Below are positions 1-13,300 of a DNA stretch of 64,000 bases, in pieces; positions within the stretch are counted from its first letter, which is position 1, and every line of letters starts with the position of its first letter. The stretch spans positions 32,238,165 to 32,302,164 of the forward strand of contig OX424564.1 in the NCBI GenBank assembly GCA_949152475.1, written 5' to 3'. A program made the position numbers and the translations under genes. Below the pieces are notes generated by a model. It was given only the letters and a program-made list of their open reading frames with translations. It was not told where the DNA came from and searched no databases. Source of the stretch: Terebella lapidaria (Eukaryota > Annelida > Polychaeta > Terebellida > Terebellidae).

Positions 1-3000
1 TAATCTGGCTTCAGATCTTGCAATGGTTTTTTATTTGTTGGCTTGTGAGCAAGTCGTTTTTCTTGTACCAAGTTGTCCTGTTTTGTCAAACAAGCCTGAT
101 AACAAAATACTTTTTTCCTCGGCAAGTCTTCTGCATGGACCAATATCTCATTCTGGAAAGATCAATTAGCACGGTGCTTTCATGTCTTGGTCTTGCAGTT
201 GGCCGGGAACCCTTGAGAAACGACATGTTCAATTGTTGAACACAAAGTGGAAACGTTAAACAGCACACCTCGCTTAATCACAGCGTTAATTCTGTTCGAG
301 AATTAATTTTTGTACTTCACAAGCTCCTTCCTCCCCGTCCCACTCACAAGATTATCGATACTTGGGACAAAGTATCCACAGAAGCGTTTCAATTCTGGAA
401 AGCTGTGTTAATTACAGCATCAAAGGGTTCTGGATACTCGAAAGTTAACGTGGATGACGTTTCGCTCCCCTTTATCCGAAGAAAACCCACACCTTTCACT
501 CTGGTCATTTCCTGATAAAAACCGGACATCGTCTGCCTCGCATCTACCGTATTCTCCCGGCCGAAAGCAATCAAAACAATTATCGCGCTCAGACGCGGGA
601 CAATCGCGTACGATCTCGTCGCGGTCCTGTCGTCGCGTCATCTGGATATCGTCTGGATCGCGCGAGATAGGCGTCCGTCGACCACGTGACCACGGCGTCG
701 AGAGTTGATTCCATGCAGACGTTACGTTGGATACGCGACCGGGCGCGTTTTGATGTGGCGTTTTGTTAATTAGGGGCATCGTTTGATCGCTGCGGTGGGG
801 GTTAGTGGTGGGTTGGCGGGCGGTCTGTCTGTAAAGAGTTGTCTGGACATTGAAGTTGAAACATATACCATCCCTGTCTCCACTATTTGGCCACAGTGAA
901 ACGCGACTTGAAAGAGTTGTTATCACGATGTTATCACACAGTTTAAGTAAAGATCGTGAACATATATCACACAAACACACGCGTTGATAACGCTGAAAAT
1001 CAATATGGCGTCTGGCATATAGATGTGTTTTATTATGTACGCGGTATTTCATCGTGCTTTTTTGTAACCTTTTTCAGCGACTATCACTCAGATATATCAG
1101 CGCCAAGTAACGGATTTTATTTTTTGCCTGTGCGAAATGTCAGTTACCTAATTCATCAAGTTTGAACGTCTAGTGACTGCTTTGCTAATTGTGACATTAG
1201 GACATTAGAACTCTTGTATAGTTCGTGGTATTTTTCACCATCCGCTGGCAATAGCAATCAAAAAGTAATTAATCTAAATCGAAATTTGCATATATTACTC
1301 CGAATATTCAACAATCCATCATCGTTTAATATGGTCAATAACCAGTCAAGCGAAATTTATCGTAATGATTCAGTGCTTCGCGTGCATAACTGACTTACGT
1401 ACATCGATCATGTATGTTCATGCTTTTTACGGGTTGTCAGCGCAAAAAGTACATACATACATCTGTTCGGCTGATTTTATTGAAACTTTACATAAACGAT
1501 TAATTTTATGTCGTTTTTTACGTTCTTCAGGTTGCCCCCTCGTTCTGATGTGATGCATATAATACATAATTAGCCTATGCTACGTATATCAACGTAATAT
1601 GCTGAGATGGTGTTCTACAACGGACATTGCTATAAATAACTTTATAAGTAAAGAATTGTCAAATGTTTCTCATCGTGTTATAGCATGCCTAATTTGAATC
1701 ATCGATTTCTCTTAGTATGTATAGATGGAACGTTCCCCTGAAATATGATCCCACTAAGAACCAGAAGTAAACGGTATCGAATGTTCAAAGCGTATCAAAA
1801 ATCGTTTGTTGCCAAAATACGCCGCATGCCGTACGTTAACTTCCTTGCATATAGCTTTCCATCCTATTGGACGATGATGGTACCAGCTGTACCGAAAAAC
1901 CTAAATTTCATTGTATTTATTGATCAATTCCCGCCCCTTTTGCCCGCCATTTTCTTTCCACCTTTAATTACAGGTGACGGAGTCGTTAATTTGTTCATCG
2001 AACAGCTTAAAAATAACGTTTTGCTAAATGAAATACGCCATTAAAACCCCATAGATTCTTCCATTCAATGCAACTCGTAGGACATATGTAATTATCCTAT
2101 CAATGGCCGAGGACTCAAACCGATTATCTATAGCCTCGTATATATCGTGATAACTATTAGCACTGTCATGCGTGTGTGAACTTGTAGGCTGTTATTTTAC
2201 AAGCCGTACTTTGCTCGCCAATATTTTTCTCTATTTTGTTGGCTTGTCCGTACAAATGATACACGACAAATGTGTTACCAATGACATTTGAGCGTTCGTA
2301 AGTTGAACAAAATGGTTGATGTTTTCAATTCTATGTTATTACACGTTTACAACTGGTGAGGGGGAGAAACTTTATAGCCATCGTAATTACTTTTTTTTCA
2401 ATCTATACCATCGTGTCTTTACAAGTCTTAAACTAGAATGACGATGATTCAATTATGTTCAGTTCATGTATTCAGTTCGTATATGGTAGTTCAACATAGC
2501 AAAGTCTTGTATTTTGATCCAGTTTGATCCAGTACGATTAATTTAGGCTACTATGAGCAAGTTCGGAACAGAGAAAAAGGCAATATCATAAATATTCGAG
2601 GTAACGCCTCTACTGTGTTTGATTAGAACCATTCATTTTTTCCATTGGTGACTTCAACCTACAGCTTATTACCATAACAGGAACCCAAGCTTACTGAATG
2701 TATGTTTGCATCTACTGCAACGAAATATTTAAGCCACGTTTTATAGTAGAATATGTATATTATAGACGTAACAACATTATACATATATACAACTGGAATT
2801 TAATTCTATGATTTAAAACGTCACATATAAAATGTGTTTATACCCTTTCAACGCAGCATAATATACAACATGGTATAATCATCTTGATACAATATATGAT
2901 ATTAACATATATGTAATAATAAAAATTTGCATCCATTACCACAATGTCACGTCTTTTGAAGTTCCACGTCTTTGACCTTTTCTTCCCTTGCCACGCACTG

Positions 3001-6000
3001 CACACATGTCGAAACCAGCCAAATCATCAACATCATCATCGTATATATTTATTCTGCGGCTTCCATTCATCGGTTGACAATTAATGCATACATTTTACAC
3101 TATCAATTTACACTATCTGAAGAGCATTGTGAGTGTTTATATTTGTCTTTATAGCTATGGTGATCGGGGGTATTCATGCTGACTATTTGTATATATGTTG
3201 ACATGATTCCTTGGAGTTGTGGTGCATGGTGAATATTTAGAATACTCGGCAGGTGCATATTTAGCAATTTGTGCGTATTGAAAATATGCAGAATTTATCA
3301 ACATATGATAGTTCAATTCTGAAAGGTATTAGGCCTATATTGGTTTATACACAAGAAATTTCGCGGCTGATACGACTGCACCCTACCGTATTGTATTTTT
3401 CATGTATAGTTATAAAACCATCACAAAACCATCTATAGTCGAACAAATTGGATACAAATTCCAGGCATTTATATGGTAAACAAATGACGCATCTTCTGAA
3501 AGTTGTCAGTAACTTGATATCAAATGTTACCACGAAGTAATAAAAAGTAACTCGGCCATTGAAGAGACGATTCTGAAATTCGACTGTGGTTTTCAATTTT
3601 CCCTCATGCGCATTCCAAACGAAATCACCAAATCGAGACCACACATATGTTTCTTCGAGAGACACCCAATTTTCATTTCCATCTCAATACCTTGACCCTA
3701 CATGGACGACCGTTCGTGGCTAATTCAATCGTTATAAAGTTACACGAAGTATTTTGCCTTTTAGATGAACGGACAATAGTCACAAAACGGGAGATGCTGC
3801 CTTAGCCATGACGAATTGCAAAGAATCGCCACTGAAATGCGCCGCTTTGTACGGCGGAAATTGAATCGGAAAAGAAATCTTGTCCAAGCCAGCAATAATG
3901 ATGTCGCCTGTATTCTTTAGAAAACTTCGAACGATCTCGGACAAACGCAGGTTACCAGTTTCTTTTATTCGCTAATTTGTAGGTCTGACTTTCCACGTAT
4001 GATAAATGCGAGGTTGATATGTTCCATCGTCGAACAGTTGTCAGTCGTTTTGACGTAGTGCGCGACCGCCCAAGGTTTTTTCAAGACATCCAAACCCTTT
4101 GGAACCCCCGCTGAGTTTCTTATAGAACTCAACAGAGCATTCGTTTATGTTTTTAATTTGATTTCGAGACTGTTTCTCAAACATAGCCTGCAAGGGAGTG
4201 AAAAAGTATGAACTAGTATTTTGCTATGCTTTTATGTTTGTGTGTCACTTGTATTGTGGTGTTATATAGTACTTTTTTATTCATCATTACGATAATAAGC
4301 TTTTTTTCTGCCAAGTGCTTTATTTGATATAAATGGGAAAGGTTTAGTTTGTGACACCATACACCATTCAAAAACAAGTTTGACTTTTAAGGCAATTATA
4401 TTTTTTCGATGTGACTAAGATTAATTGCCAGCAAAAACAACCTGAATAGCTAACAAATAGGCTTTATACGCTGTTCATTTTATGCAATGTCCAGAACACA
4501 ATGTGATAAACGATAGCCATCAAGAATAAGGTCTAGTTATAGCGCATCGATTTAAAAATTATCTTATGTCGTGAAATATAATCTACATGTATATGAACTT
4601 TGAAAAACAAAAAGTTATTCACGTCACATCCCAACAAGCAATACGCAATGATAATTTTTGATAGTCTTGGAAACGTTTATTAGAAAGTAAAATTGAAATT
4701 GTTTGCATCCTGGATCTCATTATAAAGATACGTCAAATGACGATAAAGAAAATAGTTATCAAAACGAGCGTCAATTTATATCGCTTACTATCTTTATTCT
4801 CATTGTATAGTAAATATTTCATGAATGTGACATTAATTATAATATTTTACGAAAAGAAATAAGCGTTAATAAATCAGAAAAAGATCTACACTCTATGAAT
4901 ATACAATGCATCTTGAGCGAAATTATGGATACACCTCCCTCAAAACAAATAAATAATACATACAGTGATACATACTGACACATTGGCTTCAAGTTTCAAT
5001 TATGTTAACCTATGTCAGACATTTGCTGATCACGTTCACACTGTTAGGCATATCATATTCAACAGCGCTCATAAATCACACACGGTAAAGTCAATGTCCT
5101 TTCGGTGTTCAATCATTTGGCTATATTCGAGAATATCGAAACGCCATTATCGTCTCGAAGCGATATATCGGATATCCGTGAGGTTACATCTTTCATTACA
5201 GCTCAAGAACATCTTGTAGATCAATTTGCATTCTGAAGGTACAACTCCAACTATAAATTTAGACCGCCCTGCGAAAAAAGGTGAAACACGTCTATCGTTT
5301 AAACATAGGCAGGTATCAAACGCAAACTGATAAACAAGATGCGTGAAATTACGGTCGCACCTGGTGGCGGGAAAATCGCAAGCGAAGCGCGCAGACGACG
5401 TATCCACTTACGCAATTTGTCATAGGCTTTCCATGATTCATTGCGGCCACGTTGGTGGCAAAGCGTAATTCTATACATGTTTACAGCATCATTTGCAGCC
5501 GAAGATGTTTACGATACAAAATCTCTACACTATCGAGACATTTGTCTTCTAATGAAGAATATGAACGGGGGAAAAAAACCGAAAATAAACAAGACATAGT
5601 GGGTAATGGAGATCCTAATGCAATTTGATTCTTTACGTGTTTCGTGCACGCTAAATGGAAGAGAGATGTTTAAAAAATGATCGATTTGGCGCCTAGCGTA
5701 ATGTCAAACGTTTTGTCTTTCACGTCGTTATGGTTGTTTAATACACGTTTTGTGTTCTCGCGGTGTGGAACAGATTTTCTTGTCACTTGCAACTGCCAGT
5801 GCTGGTATATTATTCCCTGGGAATTAAGACAAATGATTCTGCAATATTTTTCAATAAAAGGCCTAGACAATCTGGTCGAAACCATCTATTACCGAAATGA
5901 TGTCTTTTAAAAAAATAACTCTCACTTATTCTCATTCTTCTTTTTCTTCTTATTCTTCAACATCTTGAAGTAGCCATGGAGTACAATGAATGAATCCCTA

Positions 6001-7099
6001 CTATAATATGATGATGTTTTCAATCCAAAATGTAGATCGTAGATGCAATTACGAACAGGAACAATGCAATGAAACATACCACAAGATAATATATACGATT
6101 TGCTCATTTTCAATGATCATTTTGATTTCGTGACTCCAGTATCTGTTCGTAACTAAATATCGCACATATATTTACATAAATATACACGTAAATCATGTGA
6201 CATTTGTTTTCATCAGAAACTAGGCCTATCGGTCAATCACCATGTTCAATCAACATACACGCACATCTCGTGCTTGGCAGTAAAAACCTACAATTGACCC
6301 CCAACAAGGCAAGTTCGCACTACCCTTGAACTACACATAAGTCAATTAATTATGAAAAATGTCCATGTAATGTCCAACGACCTAGGGTCTGCATGCATAC
6401 AATGCACAACTGCACTGCGTTGCAGCGGTTGACGTAGACGGAATGTACAACGTTCACGTGTTTTGCCACATCTGATAGGTCAGAGGTCAATGTTTGGAAA
6501 CTCTGGAAAGTAACATGGTTCACGCCCAAAGAGAATTATGCACGTTTTTTTTTTTTCCTGGAACAGAAGAAAACCCGAATAAGTAGCCATGTCGTAGTGC
6601 ACACGTGAACATTTTCGCATATAACTATGATGTATTTTATACTCACAATTTGTGAGATCAGAGGTCTTATTGGGGTTTCTTCTTGTTGTTTCGCACTGGT
6701 CAATGTTATTGCATTCCGCTTGTTTGTTCGGAAGTGATGAATTACAGAAATCAAACTGAAAAACAAAAACATTGCGTGCCATTTCGTGGTGAACACGCAA
6801 CAACTTGTATTTTATTGTTATTATTATTTCTTGTGTGAAAAGTCACGCACCTGCCGCCCCATGCACGTAGGCGATGGAAAGTTCGCCCCCGCAAGTTGTG
6901 AAGATCGCGTGTGGAGTCACACTGTGAGTCTATTAAACACCGGCATTGAATAAAACATGTCGTCTTTTGTTTTCATGACTGCCAGCGTCCGAGTCCCATG
7001 CTGTTTTGTGGGAATTGCCAGTGTAGGCGCTCCTTTTACAATAATTTTCTTTTAGGTGATCAGATGTCAAAACTGGGCTCTCCGTGTTGAATGGAAAGG
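1..7099. other. AT-rich non-coding DNA, no gene recognised
   Basis: The open frames here are short, overlap on both strands and show no domain or exon pattern I recognise. The longest is a 210-codon minus-strand frame at 420-1052. It runs through a CpG-rich patch and looks accidental. Nothing else of note was seen apart from that patch, listed separately. Confidence 0.5.
440..730. promoter_or_regulatory. CpG-rich patch, possible regulatory region
   Basis: About 290 bp are dense in CG dinucleotides (repeated CGCG, GTCG and TCGCG), in contrast with AT-rich flanks. The patch includes an E-box CACGTG near 683. No start codon or splice site could be tied to it, so regulatory function is inference from composition only. 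Confidence 0.22.
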
Positions 7100-7215
7100 C
7101 CGTTACGTCATTGTTTGTGCGCTTGCGACTGTGACGTCATAATTTACGCAAGGCATCTTGGGTGGTAGATAGGCTGGATTAGTGTGCCGCAGTGCATGCC
7201 GGGAGTTGAAGATTG
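7100..7215. promoter_or_regulatory. Candidate promoter-like patch with CRE and ZNF143/Staf-like motifs
   Basis: A full CRE palindrome TGACGTCA lies at 7132-7139 and a near copy TTACGTCA at 7103-7110. TGCATGCCGGGAGTTG near 7193-7208 resembles, on the reverse strand, the ZNF143/Staf core (AACTCCCAGCATGC). These motifs are typical of TATA-less animal promoters. No downstream exon was identified, and a transposon begins only about 45 bp further on, so the call is weak. Confidence 0.25.
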
Positions 7216-7260
7216 TGACACCATAACAACCAACACGAAATGTGTTTGCATACTGTGACT

Positions 7261-8538
7261 CCACGGTGGCTAGGCGTTACGCGTTATTCAGGGAGTGCCG
7301 CGTAAAATCGTGAGTATTACGCGTTATTCGTGAGGAAATGGCACAGGAAACGACACGGGTCCCCACTTCAAATGAGGAAAATTCATGAAAAAGTTCATTT
7401 TCTTCCTAAAATTTTGTTTCCACGGAACATCCCAATGAGCAAACATTACATATGCTACAATGAATTACTTGCATACATCGTTATACTTTACGAAAATGGA
7501 CACACAGTTCGTGACAACACCCGCACGCTTGCGACTCGTTTGGGAAATATCATCGGCTATCAATTGAAACCAACGAAGTGCATATTGGTAAATCACAGAA
7601 AGCTCGGAGAAATCTTTCTTTATTGTTACACGATGCAACCAGTTGATTTAATCGAGTATTTTATGAACTGAGAAGATTTTTATGGTTTACGCGTATCATC
7701 CTGAGGGAGAAAATCTGCACACGCGTTACAGCATGAGGAAACCTGTGAGCGTTGTCGGGGATGGTAGAGCTGGTAACGCATACATAAATATTTTTAAAGT
7801 ATGATTTGAGGCTGCACATGTTCCAAGTACTGACGATACTTCTCATTTATCATTATCATCAATACGTTCCTCCCAATCTTCATAAATCTGAAATTGACAA
7901 TACCAAGAGCATTTCTTGTCTTTTACACAAAAGTTCACCAAGTGAAAACATTATCCCTTGAACTTGAATTTATCCCATCAATTGAGCAGTAAAACTAGAG
8001 AAAAATTGGCATTAAAAAAAGAAATATCTCAACCTCAACAATATATTTACTCATGCACATACGCGTAATGCCCTCACGCAAATCGCGTAAAGTATAACAA
8101 ATAAACAAGCGATACATTCAACCTAGATTCGTGCCGCTTGCGACCATTGTGAAACATTTTAAAGACAGGCACATGTGATGCCCATATTTTCAATATCATA
8201 AGACCTGTCATTCTATGTACATTAATGCCGATACATAACATTTTCAACCCCAAAACCGAGGAGAGCGGCTGTCGGAGCAAAATTGACAGATATTGTGCAG
8301 CCGAAGTTCTCGCTACACTGGCTTATTTATTTGATTTAAACTCTCAACAACAATCATGAATATATGTAATGTTCCGTGCAAATCCAAATCCGACATTTCA
8401 AAACGGTATAATTAGCGCAATTGTGTGTTTTTCCTGCTAGGGGTCAACCAGAGGCTGCCATTTCCTCACGAATAACGCGTAATACTCATGATTTTACGCG
8501 GCACTCCCTGAATAACGCGTAACGCCTAGCCACCGTGG
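7261..8538. mobile_element. Non-autonomous DNA transposon with 83-bp inverted repeats rich in TTACGCG
   Basis: The ends are inverted repeats of about 83 bp (7261-7343 and 8456-8538) that differ at one position by eye. Both begin CCACGGTGGCTAGGCGTTAC. A 3-bp direct repeat ACT flanks the element (7258-7260 and 8539-8541), which supports a target-site duplication. Each terminal repeat holds the motif TTACGCGTTATTC twice. Further TACGCG or CACGCG copies lie inside near 7688, 7720, 8060 and 8083, a pattern typical of subterminal transposase-binding sites. The interior has no transposase. A 113-codon frame at 7330-7671 starts inside the terminal repeat and has no recognisable domain. A 3-bp duplication would fit PIF/Harbinger, but the superfamily is not settled. 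Confidence 0.85.
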
Positions 8539-8989
8539 ACTCGTTTGTCGTGTTTATTTCCTCATAATGTGAGTGCAATTTCGACAAATTGGCTTTGAGT
8601 TGAATACATATAGTGCTACTGTATGGCATAGCTGCATATATATACGGCCCCATATAATCTCGTAAATTAAGAATGAAATAATAGGCTCCTCAATATAATT
8701 ATATTCTCAGATAGAATGGTTAACCGAATAAATGCACAGTATGAACTATGAAGCATTATCTTTTACATTTGACCTGCCAAGGACATCGAATGCCACACGA
8801 CGACCACCCCCCCCCCCCCCGACAGAAATCGGCTTGTATGATTTTTCATGTTTATATATGCTAACTTATAAGCTCTCTAGTGTAGTGAAGTAATTTATGA
8901 GTTTACTCTATACAGATCTAATAATCACAAAGGAAAAGGTAGATACACATTTCTAAAAAAAAGTCCCCAAAACACTTCAATTCCGAAAA
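8539..8989. other. Non-coding spacer with a poly(C) tract
   Basis: AT-rich spacer with no coding signal. It contains an uninterrupted run of 14 C at 8807-8820. Similar C runs occur at 21136-21150, 22500-22511 and 28291-28307. Confidence 0.5.
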
Positions 8990-10345
8990 GGTATCAAATG
9001 CGTTTTTGACTGGAGATTGCTCAAAACATCCAGTAACTTGATTTCGAACCAAAATTTTTTTCTCCGCAAACTACTAGTATACTTGGGAGAATCAGAATGA
9101 TAACCATGCACAAACATGAGATCCAGGGGCAACCAGAATAAAACGTATCAGAAGAGTTCCCATGGAGATTTCAATGCATCAATTGAAAAAAAGTTGCTGA
9201 CAACATTTAATAAAATGACTGCCAAAGTCCAAGTGTGATCTTATTTTTTTTTTCAACAAAAATAGCAATTTTTACTGTTCAGTGTTATTGAATGTCAAAT
9301 CAAGGTAACAAAAAGATCTGCAATATGTGACTTCCTATATGCTCTTAATACAAACCTACATACAAGCTTAATTTGCAGTGGTTTCGTAAGCAGAGGTCAG
9401 TTCACACATTTCAGTCTGGACGTGACCTTGAGATTTACCCCTCGAAATTATTTAGGTCAAGTCCGAGGTCACCAAAAGATCAGCCATATATGACTCCCTA
9501 TATGATCACCATACAAACCTAAAACTCCATCTACACGTTTGAATTTACACCTCTTGGTGTAAATTCAAATTTACACATATCAGGTCAAATTAAGATTTAC
9601 CACTCAAGGTCATCTTAGGTAAACTTCAAGACCATCAAAAAAAAATCCACCACATATATGATTTCATATATTCCTAAAATACAAACCTAACTTTCATTTG
9701 CAGTCGTCATATGCAGAGGTCAATTTACACCTTCTCAGACATTGTGAATGTGATCTTGCGATTTACCACTTAGGAATGCGTGAGGTCAAGGTCAATGTCA
9801 ATGAGAGATCCACCATATACGACTTCCTGTATGGTCATAATACAAATCCAAGCTGTATCTGGAAGCGTTTTGCGTCCAAACACCAATTTGTGCACTTCAA
9901 GCCATTTGGGGTCATTTGGGCTCAATTTTCGGACCTTTGGAACGACTCAAGACACCCCGTAAGTATTCCAAATTGATATAATCTGACCAAACTGTCATCC
10001 ATAGTGACAATCACTGAATAGCTTTTGAGCAGAGTTCCAAAAAATGGAATTTCGGGCTTTTCGAATGATTCAAGGCAATTCATCTCAATACACCTCACGG
10101 GGACTGAAATGTCATGCTCGTGCAAAATTAGAAAATGGTTGCTGAACAGATTTTGAGAAATGACCATCAAAGTCCGAAATTAGCCGTTCAAAATGGCTAT
10201 TTTAATTTTTTTTTTTAGTATTTTCGAACAATTTTTTCTGAAAAATCCGACCGGATGTGGACCACGACGGACGCAACACCACGCCAATAGGATATCGGGG
10301 AACTCTTCGAAATAGATTGCTATAAAAAATTAGCTCATTAACGAT
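8990..10345. repeat. Unclassified repeat with diverged ~165-bp tandem units
   Basis: Between about 9293 and 9850 a unit of about 160-165 bp recurs three to four times. Each contains a version of CATATATGACTTCCTATATG followed by ACAAACCTA (near 9326, 9487, 9655 and 9818), then AGGTCA/TGACCT words and a TTTACAC stretch. The flanks at 9188-9230 and 10136-10180 share a diverged block (GTTGCTGA... followed by AAATGAC and CAAAGTCC), so the tandem units may be the core of a larger repeat. The right edge carries GACCACGACGGACGC (10259-10273), reminiscent of 3' ends of repeats common in marine invertebrates. No coding frame was recognised. A 92-codon frame at 9698-9976 lies within the repeat. Confidence 0.6.
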
Positions 10346-13300
10346 CTCGTGCTTCACACACGCCCGTCATATAATAATTTATATTTCAGATAACAGTAAA
10401 TATATCTTTCCCGTGAGGTCCTAATTCAAGTTTTTGTGTGATTTGCAAGTTGCAAAAAACAACGCAAGCTATTAGAGCATTATATACTGGTCCTCGCAAC
10501 AAAACTGTTACCAGCACCTGAATCTGGCACCAGCTGTGTGTTTTTCTTCATGTAGTAGTTTCAACGTCAAATAATTATTTCCCTTTTCCCATTAATTATT
10601 GTACACCTTTCCCTTCTCGCGATCCATACAAAAACAGTTGTTTCACATATATATCTTTGAGCTGGTGCATAACGTATTACTGAACGATACGGCAACAGTA
10701 TCATTCGTTATTTTTCGTCAATTGGACTAGTTGCGAGTGGTATTTTTTGTAATAATTCTTAAGACCATTGCACTTTAATATGCAAAGAAGGGGCGTATAA
10801 GCTGACACCATCAAAGGATCGTTTCCTAAAATTCATGATGATTCGATTGAAATATTTATCATATTGCTCCTATGGAAATACCACAGTGGCATCAGTTAAT
10901 ATCGAATATTGCACACTAATTAGCAATTGTGCTGTTACGATGAAGTGGACTAATGTTATACAAATTGGTAAATACAGCTCCACGGCTGTCCGAAATTAAA
11001 ACATCAAATACAATAACAAACTCATATAATAGCCTCATAAGAAAAAGCTTTTCCCATAGGCAGCTATAGAAAATTTAAAACATGTAAAACGTGCAAAACA
11101 AATCCACAAAATAGCCTGAAATAACACTTGTTTTACATAAAATACACATGGCTCGTTATATAATGTACACAAAGAAGTGAAATTATTTTCAAACTTCCAA
11201 AATAAAAATAACTTATGGCGTTCGATATGTAAAAAAATTATAATAAATAATCCAAAATTAAATAATTATAATACATTTTTTTTATTATCAGGAGCTGTAC
11301 TACATGTCGAATTGAAAACAAAACTGCGAATATATATTAGTATATACGGCTTATATGGTCTATAAATACATATATTCGATATAAACATTGCCACTTTACC
11401 ACAATAGTATGACTATCTATATCATTGAAATCCCCGATATCTCCGAAATGTTGTGTGCATCAGTAGCGAAAAGTAAACCGCTGAGTTTCGAAACATGTTT
11501 TCAATGTAGGTTTTTCTTCGATATATTTCCTATGATAGCAGCACGTGTGTCTCCATTAACTGTCACTGTATATAATAGGGCATGTCGTGCTGACCAATGA
11601 TTGAAATCTCACATCTTTCTTGTGAATATAATGTTTATAAGTTCTGACAGCTTTTTGTACACCCACACCTCTATAGGTACCACATAGCAACACGCAGCGT
11701 ACCTAGGGAAATAATTATAGTGCAGCTTAATACCAATCAGAAATTTCTCACAATTGCCACACGCATAACGAATGAAAAATATATAAAATCACACATTAAT
11801 ACCAGCAAAGTGACATTGACACAAATTACACATTTTCTGACAATAGAAAGGTAAAAAAAAAGTTATTTTAATGTCACAATATAATGCTTCGCCTTTTTTT
11901 TTTACTATATCGTTACTGTCAGATAAGTTCTGGTATCCCACGTCGTAAATAACAAGTTTTCAAGAGGCAAGGGTTGTAACCCACGATGAGAAGGGTTAAC
12001 CTTTAACCTTACACCTGTCGGGCTCTACGTGTGCTCTATAGGTGCTCTATATAGGTGCTCTATATGTGTGCATGGCAGGTCTTGGGTCCACGCATGTGTA
12101 GAATGGAAAAAAAATTCAGCCGCAAAACACAGGAAGGAAACTACTTATTTTCTCGGTTTCTTTTGTTGCCAATAAATAGGTATCATGTTAGAATTGTCGA
12201 CCCCACATGTTTACCAACGATGATGAAAAATCACAGATTTTAGAGAGTAAAATAAAAACACCTCGCGAAATTTTGACGTGTTTTGATAATTAATAGCTAA
12301 AACCTAAAAGCCACTAGTTGTAATACGATATGACAGTGACGAAATCGTATTATGTGAAAAAAAAGAAACAACTTTCCCTTTTACACATATAACACGTGTA
12401 TAATGTTCATTTTCACATGGAATAATGAAAAATGAAGGCATTTATAATGTTGTTTGTCAATTCAAAGAGAACGTAGCATATCTTGTGTCCTGGGCTTTTA
12501 TTGTGTGTGGATAAAATGGGCATTCATTTCCCTAATGGGGTCTTTTGTGTGGTTAAATTTATAACATTATAAAGTTACATGGTGTATCGTTTACCATGAG
12601 AAATCAAAATTTCCAGATTCTTTGTCGACTTTTATTCTGCCGCGTTATAAATTCATTAGAGGATTAGATGTGTTTGCTTTGAACACACGTAAATGTTTTA
12701 CTATATTTGTGACTTTATATACATATAATATCATAGCAAAACTGTGTTTTATTGCCACTTATCACACCATAATGAACAAATCAGTTATCGTCAATATAGA
12801 ATAACTTTGAATTTAATATTTTAGATTCGTGTTCTCGCCATGCGTGATACATTCACACAGAGCATGGGCATATCAAACAGCAATTCCAACAAATTTGGAA
12901 CGAAAGTATCACGTCTCCATCGAGAGGCATTGGTGAATTAAAATGTCACCAAAATAATTTGACTGCATGTACACCATCTCCGTGTACACTTGCACCGCAA
13001 ATCCACCTTTACAATAACCCTACTAATTAGTTCGATTGGTGACATTAAAATGACCAGCCCCCGCTGAAGTGTATCACTTACTATGTCCATGCAAAAATCA
13101 ACCCCTATGGGGTATGCAAGTGTATTTGGAAACCCGCTGAAACATGCTGAGTGGCAATGAACATATTGCGGTGGTCATTTCAGTGTCCAGCCCATTGTTA
13201 CTTGCATCTCGGGGGTAACGAAGAGACGAAATCGTACCTCACGGTGGGTGTTCCACGGGTTAATTTCAAGGTCAAAGAAAGATCGCAATTTAATTACTGT

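Noticed and set aside
420..1052. 210-codon minus-strand open frame as a gene
   Set aside because: It lies over a CpG-rich patch where stop codons are rare by chance, overlaps frames on the other strand and shows no domain or compositional pattern of a real protein.
1745..2044. 99-codon plus-strand frame as a gene
   Set aside because: Composition is like the surrounding non-coding DNA. There is no Kozak context, domain or neighbouring exon.
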